The notes: generated by a model from the sequence alone, not told the origin. Numbered from the stretch's first letter, positions 1-6,085 are shown. The stretch is DNA of 6,282 nt from Pseudomonadota bacterium (GCA_030531915.1 JAUNMD010000061.1:1-6282); one strand, 5' to 3'. Numbers and translations: made by a program.

Positions 1-1
1 C

Positions 2-1507
2 AGTATTGGTGGCCCCGGCAAATCGCAAATGGTTGCGGAAATTGACGCAATGGGTGGCGTTATGCCACGCGCAGCGGACGCGGCGGGGATTCATTTCAGA
101 ACCCTGAACGCATCACATGGCGCGGCAACGCGGGCATTGCGTGCCCAGATTGACCGCAAACTGTATCACAATGCGGTTGTCAAAATTTTGTCGGAATTGC
201 CGACGCTGGCCATCAAATTTGAAAAGGTTACATCACTGGTTTTACCGAACAAGGTTGTAAATGGCGCATATTCGGCGCATGCAATCGTGCTGACCACGGG
301 GACGTTTTTGGGTGGACTGGTTACGCGTGGCGCAGAAAAAATTGCGTCGGGCCGCCTGCAAGACGATGGCACATACCAAGAAAACGATACGGTTATATCG
401 GGCGTGTTGCGCGAAAATGGGTTCAATTTGCTGCGCCTGAAAACGGGGACACCGGCGCGAATTTATCGCGACAGTATTGATTTTTCCGTGTGTGAATTAC
501 AGGCGGGGGACACGCCACACGATTGGTTTTCCGCGCCAAATCCAGACAACAATTATTCCGCGGTATGCTATATCACACACACAACCGAAAAAACGCATCA
601 AATTATTCGCGACAATATTGCCGATGCCCCAATGTACAATGGCGACATTCGTGGCACGGGCCCGCGTTATTGCCCCAGTTTGGAAGACAAGGTTATGCGT
701 TTTCCAGACCACACGTCGCACCATGTGTTCTTAGAGCCCGAAGGGCTGGACAGTGATTTAATTTACCCAAACGGCATTTCGACCAGTTTTGGTGCCGCCG
801 TCCAAGACACATGGATTCGCACGATTCCGGGGCTGGAAAACGCGCGTGTGGCGCGTTATGGGTACGCGATTGAATATGACGCGATTGATGCGCGCGCACT
901 GAACAGTAATTTGGAATCACGCGACATATCTGGCGTATTCTTTGCCGGACAAATCAATGGCACATCGGGCTACGAAGAGGCCGCCGCCCAAGGTATCGTT
1001 GCCGGCGCAAACGCCGCGGCATTTGCACTGAATGCGCCGCGGTTGGATTTGAATCGCACAAACGCGATGATTGGCGTATTGATTGACGACATTACCACAT
1101 TGGGTGTGGACGAACCATATCGTATGTTTTCGTCACGCGCGGAATATCGATTGAACCTGCGTGCGGACAATGCGATTGCGCGTTTGGGTGATATGGCGGT
1201 GGGTTGCGGTCTGATTACGCCCGCGTTGCGCGATGCCAAGATGGCGTTGCATGCGGCGGAAATTGCCGAAAACGACAAATTCTATGCGGGGTATATTGCA
1301 CGCAACGCGCGCGAAATTGCGTCCGTGCGTCGTGATATGGAATTAAAGATTCCGCGTGATATGGATTACACAAATATGCCTGGGCTGACCAATGAATTGG
1401 TTGAAAAATTGACCGCGGCGCGGCCGGAAAATATTGCCGCTCTGTCACGCATTTCCGGAATGACACCGGCGGGCATAATGGTCGTAATGCGCAAGATAAA
1501 ATGTTAA
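2..1507 (+). CDS. mnmG: MnmG (GidA), tRNA uridine-34 carboxymethylaminomethyl modification enzyme, N-terminus outside the window
   Basis: FAD-dependent subunit of the cytoplasmic MnmE-MnmG complex, which installs the (carboxymethyl)aminomethyl group on wobble uridine 34 of certain tRNAs. The reading frame is open from the window edge; its first residues, SIGGPGKSQ, align with E. coli MnmG from about residue 50, so roughly 49 residues (the dinucleotide-binding start and the first conserved Cys) are missing. Family signatures seen: LKTGTPARI (437-463), the RYCPSLEDK segment with the conserved catalytic-type Cys (codon 671-673), FLEPEGL and IYPNGISTS, GQINGTSGYEEAAAQG (947-994), DEPYRMFSSRAEYRL (1109-1153), and the C-terminal GYIARN and SRISGMTPA blocks. 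Predicted full length is about 550 aa against 629 in E. coli: about 68 residues of the helical region before GYIARN are absent, with the frame intact. The stop overlaps the A-tract of a hairpin terminator. Identification is secure. Confidence 0.97.
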   Translation, partial: SIGGPGKSQMVAEIDAMGGVMPRAADAAGIHFRTLNASHGAATRALRAQIDRKLYHNAVVKILSELPTLAIKFEKVTSLVLPNKVVNGAYSAHAIVLTTGTFLGGLVTRGAEKIASGRLQDDGTYQENDTVISGVLRENGFNLLRLKTGTPARIYRDSIDFSVCELQAGDTPHDWFSAPNPDNNYSAVCYITHTTEKTHQIIRDNIADAPMYNGDIRGTGPRYCPSLEDKVMRFPDHTSHHVFLEPEGLDSDLIYPNGISTSFGAAVQDTWIRTIPGLENARVARYGYAIEYDAIDARALNSNLESRDISGVFFAGQINGTSGYEEAAAQGIVAGANAAAFALNAPRLDLNRTNAMIGVLIDDITTLGVDEPYRMFSSRAEYRLNLRADNAIARLGDMAVGCGLITPALRDAKMALHAAEIAENDKFYAGYIARNAREIASVRRDMELKIPRDMDYTNMPGLTNELVEKLTAARPENIAALSRISGMTPAGIMVVMRKIKC

Positions 1508-1538
1508 AAAAACACCGGTAAATGCCGGTGTTTTTTTT
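1506..1538. terminator. Bidirectional intrinsic terminator between convergent mnmG and the 1558-2154 gene
   Basis: The 8-bp perfect stem AACACCGG (1511-1518) / CCGGTGTT (1525-1532) encloses the 6-nt loop TAAATG. It is followed by an eight-T run (1531-1538) on the plus strand and preceded by a seven-A run (1506-1512), which gives a T-run when read from the minus strand. It overlaps the mnmG stop codon and lies 20 bases beyond the stop of the convergent minus-strand gene, so it probably terminates both transcripts. Confidence 0.9.
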
Positions 1539-1557
1539 ATTTATATTTGCGTAAATA

Positions 1558-2154
1558 TTATCGCTGACTCTGCAAACGATTTTTCAACAATCTGTTGATT
1601 TTGTTTGTATCAAGTGTTGAAAATTCTGCGATAATTCTGGCGTCTTCGTTTATAATACGGCCTGTTTTGCTCCAATACAATGCGCCAACACCAATCAGAT
1701 TGCCATCAGTGTTTGTATTGATAAACACGCGTTCATCAGCCAATGCATATTGAAAGAATTTCAACGCATCTTGCTGGTCATAAAAACCATCACCGTACAA
1801 AAATGAAACATATCGTTTTGAAAAGTAACTTCTGTAATGTTCTTTTTTTACTACGGGCTTTTCTGGGGCGTCGTGCTGTTGCACCGCACGCATAATCAAT
1901 GCCTGTTCGCCACGTGGCAGAAAGATTTCGTGTTCGTTGCTGTGTCCAACGCGCGCATCATCAAAATAGATTCTGATTATTCCTTTGATAAAATCTTTGA
2001 CCGCTATGCTGTTGCCATTGTCAAAAACATACACAGGTCTGGATTTATCATAAATTAAATCCAACGCACGTTTGCAATCCACAGACAAATTTTTATTTGA
2101 TATATTGCATGTCGCCTGTTTGAATTTTTTGAACACATTCAGTTTGTCGAACAT
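1558..2154 (-). CDS. Unrecognised 198-aa protein
   Basis: I do not recognise a family. The protein is soluble-looking: no signal peptide and no membrane segment. It has a basic N-terminus (MFDKLNVFKKFKQ), a Lys/Asn/Ile/Phe/Tyr-rich body with two conserved-looking stretches (DFIKGIIRIYFDDARVGHSNEH; YVSFLYGDGFYDQQDALKFF), and a polar Arg/Lys/Gln-rich C-terminus ending NRLLKNRLQSQR. Support for a real gene: an AAGGGG-type Shine-Dalgarno (complement of about 2164-2170) some 9 nt before the ATG, a near-consensus promoter just upstream, a terminator just downstream, and a clean antisense-free position between genes. Its codon and amino-acid composition looks more AT-rich than mnmG or ileS, which could mean lower constraint or later acquisition (inference). 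It is convergent with mnmG and its promoter lies back-to-back with that of tRNA-Thr. Function unknown. Confidence 0.8.
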   Translation of the reverse strand: MFDKLNVFKKFKQATCNISNKNLSVDCKRALDLIYDKSRPVYVFDNGNSIAVKDFIKGIIRIYFDDARVGHSNEHEIFLPRGEQALIMRAVQQHDAPEKPVVKKEHYRSYFSKRYVSFLYGDGFYDQQDALKFFQYALADERVFINTNTDGNLIGVGALYWSKTGRIINEDARIIAEFSTLDTNKINRLLKNRLQSQR

Positions 2155-2186
2155 ACCTATATTCCCCTTTGTTTCTTACACCGACA

Positions 2187-2214
2187 AATATAGACATAAA
2201 TATATTTTTGTCAA
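2187..2214 (-). promoter_or_regulatory. Sigma70-type promoter of the 1558-2154 gene
   Basis: Read on the minus strand there is a perfect -35 TTGACA (2209-2214), a 16-bp AT-rich spacer, and a -10 TATATT (2187-2192, one mismatch from TATAAT). The predicted start is near 2180, giving a 5' leader of about 25 nt that carries the AAGGGG ribosome site. This is the closest match to the sigma70 consensus in the window. Confidence 0.75.
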
Positions 2215-2240
2215 GTATTCTTGTATAAAAAAATAAAATG

Positions 2241-2269
2241 TGGAAATTAGTTTTTACATATACTATGAT
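2241..2269 (+). promoter_or_regulatory. Possible promoter of tRNA-Thr
   Basis: A -10-like TATGAT (2264-2269) lies 12 bases before the tRNA, with a weak -35-like TGGAAA (2241-2246) 17 bp upstream. The stretch between the -10 and the tRNA (GCACGCCG) is GC-rich, as in the discriminators of stringently controlled stable-RNA promoters. An overlapping alternative -10 is TATACT (2259-2264). The -35 has only four of six consensus bases, so this call is tentative. Confidence 0.45.
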
Positions 2270-2281
2270 TATGCACGCCGT

Positions 2282-2357
2282 GCCGGTGTAGCTCAGCTGG
2301 TAGAGCATCTCATTCGTAATGAGGGGGTCGTAGGTTCAAGTCCTATCACCGGCACCA
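2282..2357 (+). tRNA. tRNA-Thr (anticodon CGT, reads ACG), CCA encoded
   Basis: A complete 76-nt cloverleaf can be folded by eye. The acceptor stem is GCCGGTG (2282-2288) with CACCGGC (2347-2353), the D arm GCTC/GAGC encloses AGCTGGTA, and the anticodon arm TCTCA/TGAGG has loop TTCGTAA with anticodon CGT at 2315-2317. The variable loop is GGGTC, the T arm GTAGG/CCTAT has loop TTCAAGT, the discriminator is A, and CCA is encoded. The D-loop, anticodon loop and T arm closely resemble E. coli tRNA-Thr(CGU). This isoacceptor reads ACG, which the UGU isoacceptor can usually also read, so it tunes decoding of ACG and is often dispensable. It is a single transcription unit with its own terminator directly downstream. 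Confidence 0.97.
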
Positions 2358-2362
2358 GAATT

Positions 2363-2395
2363 AAAAACCGCGATTTATATCGCGGCTTTTATTTT
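2363..2395. terminator. Bidirectional terminator shared by tRNA-Thr and the 2394-2831 gene
   Basis: The 7-bp perfect stem CCGCGAT (2368-2374) / ATCGCGG (2379-2385) has the 4-nt loop TTAT. Downstream on the plus strand is CTTTTATTTT; upstream is AAAAA (2363-2367), which becomes a T-run on the minus strand. It starts 6 nt after the tRNA CCA and abuts the stop codon of the convergent minus-strand gene (2394-2396). Confidence 0.9.
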
Positions 2396-2831
2396 ATCGT
2401 GTGTGCTGTTGAGGTAATTTCTTTGCGCCCTTGGCCTTGGTGGCCAGTTTTGCCATACGCGCGTTATAATTTTCCTGCTTTTTTTGCGCCCAATTCATGA
2501 TATAGACGATATCGTCATACGGGATTGTTGTAACAATGTCCAATGGGCGGGTGTACCCAACGCGATACCACTGTTTATTCTTGTTACGATTAAAACGCCA
2601 TTTTTCTGTGTTTTCTTCGACATAGATATCGCCCGTTGCGCCGTTTAACATAATGACGTTTTGTGGCGTTACAATGCCCATCAATTCCCAGCCGTACTGT
2701 GGGTTGGCCTCTATAAACGTCAGGTTTTCCTTGTATTTATTCACCAAGTCCTTTAATACCCGCGCACCGGAACGTTGCAGATGTTTTATCAACAGACGCT
2801 GTTCGGCATCTGAAAATTTATTTGTCGCCAT
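2394..2831 (-). CDS. Unrecognised 145-aa protein
   Basis: I do not recognise a family. The N-terminal third (residues about 5-37: SDAEQRLLIKHLQRSGARV and on) looks like charged amphipathic helix. The middle (about 46-105) looks beta-rich and aromatic, with GWELMGIVTPQNVIMLNG and QWYRVGYTRPLDIVTTIP. The tail (about 112-145) is a Lys/Ala/Gln-rich, basic, probably helical or disordered extension. There is no signal peptide or membrane segment, so it is likely cytoplasmic. Gene support: AAAGGA Shine-Dalgarno (complement of 2839-2844) 7 nt from the ATG, an extended -10 promoter upstream, and a terminator at the stop codon. It is transcribed alone, convergent with tRNA-Thr and divergent from ileS. 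A nucleic-acid or ribosome contact would fit the basic tail but is speculation. Confidence 0.8.
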   Translation of the reverse strand: MATNKFSDAEQRLLIKHLQRSGARVLKDLVNKYKENLTFIEANPQYGWELMGIVTPQNVIMLNGATGDIYVEENTEKWRFNRNKNKQWYRVGYTRPLDIVTTIPYDDIVYIMNWAQKKQENYNARMAKLATKAKGAKKLPQQHTR

Positions 2832-2860
2832 TGTAAAATCCTTTGGTTTATATCAGTGTA

Positions 2861-2869
2861 ATTATATCA
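2861..2869 (-). promoter_or_regulatory. Extended -10 promoter of the 2394-2831 gene
   Basis: On the minus strand the sequence reads TGATATAAT: a perfect -10 TATAAT (2861-2866) preceded by the TGn extension (2867-2869). The -35 is poor (TTGTGT around 2883-2888 at 16-bp spacing), as is usual for extended -10 promoters. The predicted start is near 2854, about 23 nt ahead of the ATG, leaving room for the AAAGGA site. Confidence 0.65.
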
Positions 2870-2893
2870 CAATATGTGGCACACACAAACATG

Positions 2894-2922
2894 TTGATTT
2901 TCTGGCAAATTCATTGTATAAA
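2894..2922 (+). promoter_or_regulatory. Promoter of the ileS leader transcript
   Basis: A -35 TTGATT (2894-2899, four of six consensus bases) and a -10 TATAAA (2917-2922, five of six) are separated by exactly 17 bp. The predicted start is around 2929-2931, only about 3 nt before the leader-peptide ATG at 2933. It stands back-to-back with the promoter of the minus-strand gene, whose -10 lies at 2861-2866. No other plausible promoter was seen between here and ileS. Confidence 0.65.
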
Positions 2923-2932
2923 TTTGTCCGTA

Positions 2933-2965
2933 ATGAAACAGACAGCAATAATTATTATTAAATAA
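2933..2965 (+). CDS. Ile-rich attenuator leader peptide of ileS (MKQTAIIIIK)
   Basis: A 10-codon ORF, ATG to TAA, contains four consecutive isoleucine codons, ATA ATT ATT ATT (2948-2959), one codon before the final Lys. It starts just after a predicted promoter and ends 2 nt before the first arm of a hairpin series that finishes in a terminator ahead of the isoleucyl-tRNA synthetase gene. Leader peptides rich in the regulated amino acid, followed by alternative hairpins, are the hallmark of ribosome-mediated attenuation (trp, his, ilv and pheST leaders in proteobacteria). Both Ile decoding classes are sampled: AUA, which needs the lysidine-modified tRNA-Ile2, and AUU. There is no Shine-Dalgarno before the ATG; the predicted message is nearly leaderless. 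Expression is inferred from sequence only, but the combination with ileS is unlikely to be chance. Confidence 0.75.
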   Translation: MKQTAIIIIK

Positions 2966-2966
2966 A

Positions 2967-3018
2967 CCGGCACTGCGCCTTTGGCGGTGGCTGGGGCGCA
3001 TATGCGCCTGTTTTTTTT
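2967..3018 (+). promoter_or_regulatory. Transcription attenuator of ileS with mutually exclusive RNA hairpins
   Basis: Four segments can be seen. A is TGCGCCT (2974-2980), B is GGCGGTG (2983-2989), C is GGGCGCA (2994-3000) and D is TGCGCCT (3003-3009), identical to A. A with its upstream flank pairs with B: CGCC/GGCG closed by a UUU loop, extended by CAC/GTG and CCGG/CTGG. C can pair with D as the terminator hairpin or with A as an antiterminator of about seven pairs. In the model, a ribosome at the leader stop covers A and lets C-D form, ending transcription. A ribosome stalled on the Ile codons would cover the outer A-B stem (2967-2973) but leave A free to capture C, allowing read-through into ileS. 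The pairings are seen; the switching order is inferred. Confidence 0.7.
2994..3018 (+). terminator. Intrinsic terminator within the ileS leader
   Basis: The stem GGCGC (2995-2999) / GCGCC (3004-3008) closes a 4-nt loop ATAT and is extended by a G-U pair (2994/3009). It is followed after TG by an uninterrupted eight-T run (3011-3018). No gene other than the 10-codon leader ends upstream on this strand, so its role is most simply regulated termination before ileS, whose start lies 37 nt downstream of the T-run. Confidence 0.8.
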
Positions 3019-3054
3019 AATAAAGGCAAAACAAGACAAAAGAGGACACAAAAC

Positions 3055-6000
3055 ATGGCATACCCAAAGACCGATCCACGTGCTGATTTTACCGCGATGG
3101 AACACCAAGTTCTGGAATTTTGGCGCAGCGATGATACATTTCATAAATCGCTGAACCAGACGAAACTGGGCCACCCATTTTCTTTCTATGACGGGCCACC
3201 GTTTGCAAATGGTTTGCCACACTGGGGGCATTTGGGTGTGTCCGCGGTCAAAGATATGATTTCGCGTTACCAGACAATGCGCGGTCGTCACGTCGTGCGC
3301 GAATTGGGTTGGGATTGCCACGGGTTGCCGGCCGAATCATCGGTTGAAAAAAAGCAGCATCGTCAGGCCAAAGATATCGTTGCAACTGATGGCATTGCCG
3401 CGTTCTGTGATATGTGCCGTGCGGACGTTATGACATATTCAACCGAATGGCTGAAATTTATCGAACGTATTGGTCGTTGGGTTGATGGTGGCGACGGGTA
3501 CGGTTATCGCACCATGGACAAGAATTATATGGAATCTGTTATGTGGGCAATCAAAGAACTGCATAACAAAGGGTTGCTGTACAAAGATTATCGTGTAAAT
3601 CCATTTGATTGGAAATTAGGTACTGTCCTGTCTAATTCCGAGGCGTCATCTGAATATCAAGATGTCACCGACGATGCAATCACCGTGTGGTTTGAACTGG
3701 AAAATGGTGACCGTGCGATTGCATGGACAACAACGCCGTGGACATTGCCCGCAAACAGTGCATTGGCGGTGAATCCTGATATGAAATACCTGCGCATGCG
3801 CGATGCCGATGGCGCGGTTTATGTTATTGCCGCATCACGGTTAAAGGCATATGAAAAGCAATTTGCAAACGCAACACAGGTTGGCGAATTGTTTGGTCGC
3901 GAATTGGTCGGATTAAAATACACACCGTTGTTTGATTACTATGCCGGCACATCTGATTTACTGTATCAGGTAATTCCAGCGGACTATGTTTCCGATGGTG
4001 ATGGTACAGGTATCGTGCACATTGCGCCCGCATATGGCGAAGACGACTTTTGGGCGGCAAAGAATGTTGATGCAAAATTCCCTGTAATTTTGAATGTCGA
4101 CGATTATGGCAACTATACCCCAGATGTACGTGATTGGGCGGGTGAAAACATTTTTGACGCAAACCCAAAAATTATGGCATACCTGCGCGAAAATGGTCAT
4201 TTGGTGAAAAAAGAACAACATCGTCATTCGTACCCGTATGGCCCACGCAGCAAGGAAAAGTTGATTTATCGCGCAACCGATTCTTGGTATATCGATGTGC
4301 CAAAAATCCGTGAACGTTTGGTTGAAATCACCAAGACCCAGACCAAATGGACATCGGCGGGTGATCGTTTCCTGACGTGGATCGAGGGGGCGCGCCCATG
4401 GTCGATTTCCCGTAACCGTTTCTGGGGGACACCATTGCCAATTTGGACGCGTGATGGCGAATACAAGATATTTGGATCTATTGCAGAAATCGAAGAATTT
4501 TTCGGTGTGAAAATCAATGACCTGCATCGGCCAACATTGGACGCATTGGAAAAAGACGGTTGGAAACGTATTCCAGACGTTTTGGATTGTTGGGTTGAAT
4601 CGGGTTCTATGCCATTTGCATCATTGCATTACCCGTTTGAAAACGCCGACAAGTTTGCGGCAACTTTCCCCGCCGATTATATTATCGAGGGCCAAGATCA
4701 AACCCGTGGTTGGTTCTATTCATTGATGGTGATGGCAACCGCGCTGTTTGACCGGCCGGCGTTCCGCACAGTTTCGGCAAACGGTATGATTGTTGACGAA
4801 CATAAAAAGAAACTGTCCAAGTCCGTTGGTAATTTTGTGAACCCCGAAGAACAGATTGAACAATCGGGCGCGGACGCGGTGCGTTTGTTCATATTGGGTT
4901 CTGGGTTTATGAAGGCAGAACCTGTGTCCATTGATATGGCGGGCAAGGTATTCAGTGATGCGACCAAAACAATACTGACACCACTGTGGAATGCATATCA
5001 TTTCTTTACGTTATATGCAAATGCCGGCAACATTGTTGCGACGGGCAATTACAGCACAGACAACGTGTTGGACAAATACATTGTTGCAGAATTAAACGAA
5101 CTGATTCGCGTTGTTGGCGCGGCGTTGGACGAATACAAGCCAGATATTGCCATCAAAGAATTTGTGCGATTCTTGGACGTACTGAATAACTGGTACATTC
5201 GTCGTTCACGTGCACGTTTCTGGGACGATGATGCAGATGCATTTAATACACTGCATTACGTACTGGTAACGCTGTGCAAGTGCATTGCCCCATTTGCGCC
5301 GTTTATCAGTGAATATATCTATAAAAACCTGACGGGGGCGGAATCGGTACATTTGGAATCGTTCCCTGTGGTGGCGGCAGACACGGACGAAAAAATCGTA
5401 TCTGATATGCGTCATGTGCAATCGGTTGTATCAGTTGGGAAACAGTTGCGTGAACAATACAAATTGCGCAATCGTTTGCCATTGGCAAAAATCACGATTG
5501 CTGGTGGCGACCTGCACGCGTATGCGGACATTATCGCCGACGAACTGAATGTAAAACACGTCGATTTCACACCAAATATCAGTGATGTTGCCGACAGTTT
5601 TATTTACCTGATTACGCCAAAGATTGGCGCACGTTTGGGTGGCGCACTGCGCGAAATTATCCCAGCGGTAAAGCAGGGCAAATATGAATTTATGGGCGAC
5701 AAACTGATTGTGGCTGAACATGCCTTGAATCCAGATGAATTTGAAAATCGTCTGACGGTGCGCGATGGTATCACGGGTGCGGCATTGCCGGACAATACCG
5801 CCGTGGTTGTTTTGGATACCGAAATCAACGCCGAACTGGTGGCCGAAGGGTTGGCCAACGACGCATTGCGCTTTATCCAAGATATGCGCAAGACCGCGGG
5901 TCTGGACGTGTCTGACCGCATCAAACTGACATACAGTGCTGCACCGGCATTGGCGGCGGCGATTGAACAACATCGCGCACGCATTATGTCCGACGCATTG

Positions 6001-6084
6001 ATTGTTGATATGTCATATGGTGATGGTGAATATGAAACCGAGATTGAAGGTTACGATCTCTCCATCGGTATAGAAAAGGCATAA
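3055..6084 (+). CDS. ileS: Isoleucyl-tRNA synthetase, type 2 (IleS2-like), 1009 aa
   Basis: Class Ia synthetase that charges tRNA-Ile in the cytoplasm. Motifs: HIGH-type HWGH at residues 56-59 within DGPPFANGLPHWGH; editing (CP1) domain with TTTPWTLP (225-232) and GTGIVHIAPAYGEDD (317-331), whose Asp belongs to the editing pocket that clears Val-tRNA-Ile; ISRNRFWG (451-458); IEGQDQTRGWFY before the KMSKS-type loop KLSKS (586-590); NWYIRRSRARFW (712-723) opening the anticodon-binding domain. The C-terminus lacks the Cys zinc motif of type 1 enzymes and carries the type 2 extension with VVVLDTEINAELVAEGLAND and AGLDVSDRI. Length, motifs and tail place it in the type 2 clade, found in eukaryotes and some bacteria, generally insensitive to mupirocin. 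The start is set by AGAGGA (3041-3046), 8 nt before ATG. Probably controlled by the Ile leader upstream, and cotranscribed with nth, which starts one base past the stop. Confidence 0.97.
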   Translation: MAYPKTDPRADFTAMEHQVLEFWRSDDTFHKSLNQTKLGHPFSFYDGPPFANGLPHWGHLGVSAVKDMISRYQTMRGRHVVRELGWDCHGLPAESSVEKKQHRQAKDIVATDGIAAFCDMCRADVMTYSTEWLKFIERIGRWVDGGDGYGYRTMDKNYMESVMWAIKELHNKGLLYKDYRVNPFDWKLGTVLSNSEASSEYQDVTDDAITVWFELENGDRAIAWTTTPWTLPANSALAVNPDMKYLRMRDADGAVYVIAASRLKAYEKQFANATQVGELFGRELVGLKYTPLFDYYAGTSDLLYQVIPADYVSDGDGTGIVHIAPAYGEDDFWAAKNVDAKFPVILNVDDYGNYTPDVRDWAGENIFDANPKIMAYLRENGHLVKKEQHRHSYPYGPRSKEKLIYRATDSWYIDVPKIRERLVEITKTQTKWTSAGDRFLTWIEGARPWSISRNRFWGTPLPIWTRDGEYKIFGSIAEIEEFFGVKINDLHRPTLDALEKDGWKRIPDVLDCWVESGSMPFASLHYPFENADKFAATFPADYIIEGQDQTRGWFYSLMVMATALFDRPAFRTVSANGMIVDEHKKKLSKSVGNFVNPEEQIEQSGADAVRLFILGSGFMKAEPVSIDMAGKVFSDATKTILTPLWNAYHFFTLYANAGNIVATGNYSTDNVLDKYIVAELNELIRVVGAALDEYKPDIAIKEFVRFLDVLNNWYIRRSRARFWDDDADAFNTLHYVLVTLCKCIAPFAPFISEYIYKNLTGAESVHLESFPVVAADTDEKIVSDMRHVQSVVSVGKQLREQYKLRNRLPLAKITIAGGDLHAYADIIADELNVKHVDFTPNISDVADSFIYLITPKIGARLGGALREIIPAVKQGKYEFMGDKLIVAEHALNPDEFENRLTVRDGITGAALPDNTAVVVLDTEINAELVAEGLANDALRFIQDMRKTAGLDVSDRIKLTYSAAPALAAAIEQHRARIMSDALIVDMSYGDGEYETEIEGYDLSIGIEKA

Positions 6085-6085
6085 T

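Noticed and set aside
1523..1531. TGCCGGTGT shared between the mnmG terminator and the tRNA-Thr acceptor start (2281-2289)
   Set aside because: A nine-base match with no extended similarity, explained by independent GC-rich stems.
2240..2500. Plus-strand ORF of 86 codons across tRNA-Thr
   Set aside because: It translates straight through the tRNA and the terminator hairpin (the GVAQLVEHLIRNEGVVGSSPITGT-like product is a well-known spurious translation of tRNA genes).
2653..2961. Plus-strand ORF of 102 codons running into the leader region (ending ...SNNYY)
   Set aside because: Most of it is antisense to the supported 145-aa gene, and its tail merely reads the ATT repeats in another frame. 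The Ile frame has its own ATG, promoter and downstream hairpins.
2966..2973. ACCGGCAC matches the tRNA-Thr 3' end, a possible att-type duplication flanking the 2394-2831 gene
   Set aside because: Only 8 bases match, it is part of the attenuator stem, and no integrase or other mobile gene is present.
2933..3054. T-box riboswitch upstream of ileS
   Set aside because: There is no recognisable T-box consensus or specifier-loop architecture, and the leader of about 125 nt is too short. The Ile-rich ORF explains the region better.
2911..3321. Minus-strand ORF of 136 codons overlapping the ileS leader and the ileS start
   Set aside because: It is antisense to the strongly supported ileS N-terminus and to the leader, has no convincing ribosome site, and its translation is rich in Cys, His and Arg as expected of a shadow frame.
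3958..4527. Long minus-strand ORF of 189 codons inside ileS
   Set aside because: It lies wholly antisense to conserved ileS coding sequence (editing domain and beyond) and shows low-plausibility composition. It is a shadow of a GC-biased codon pattern.
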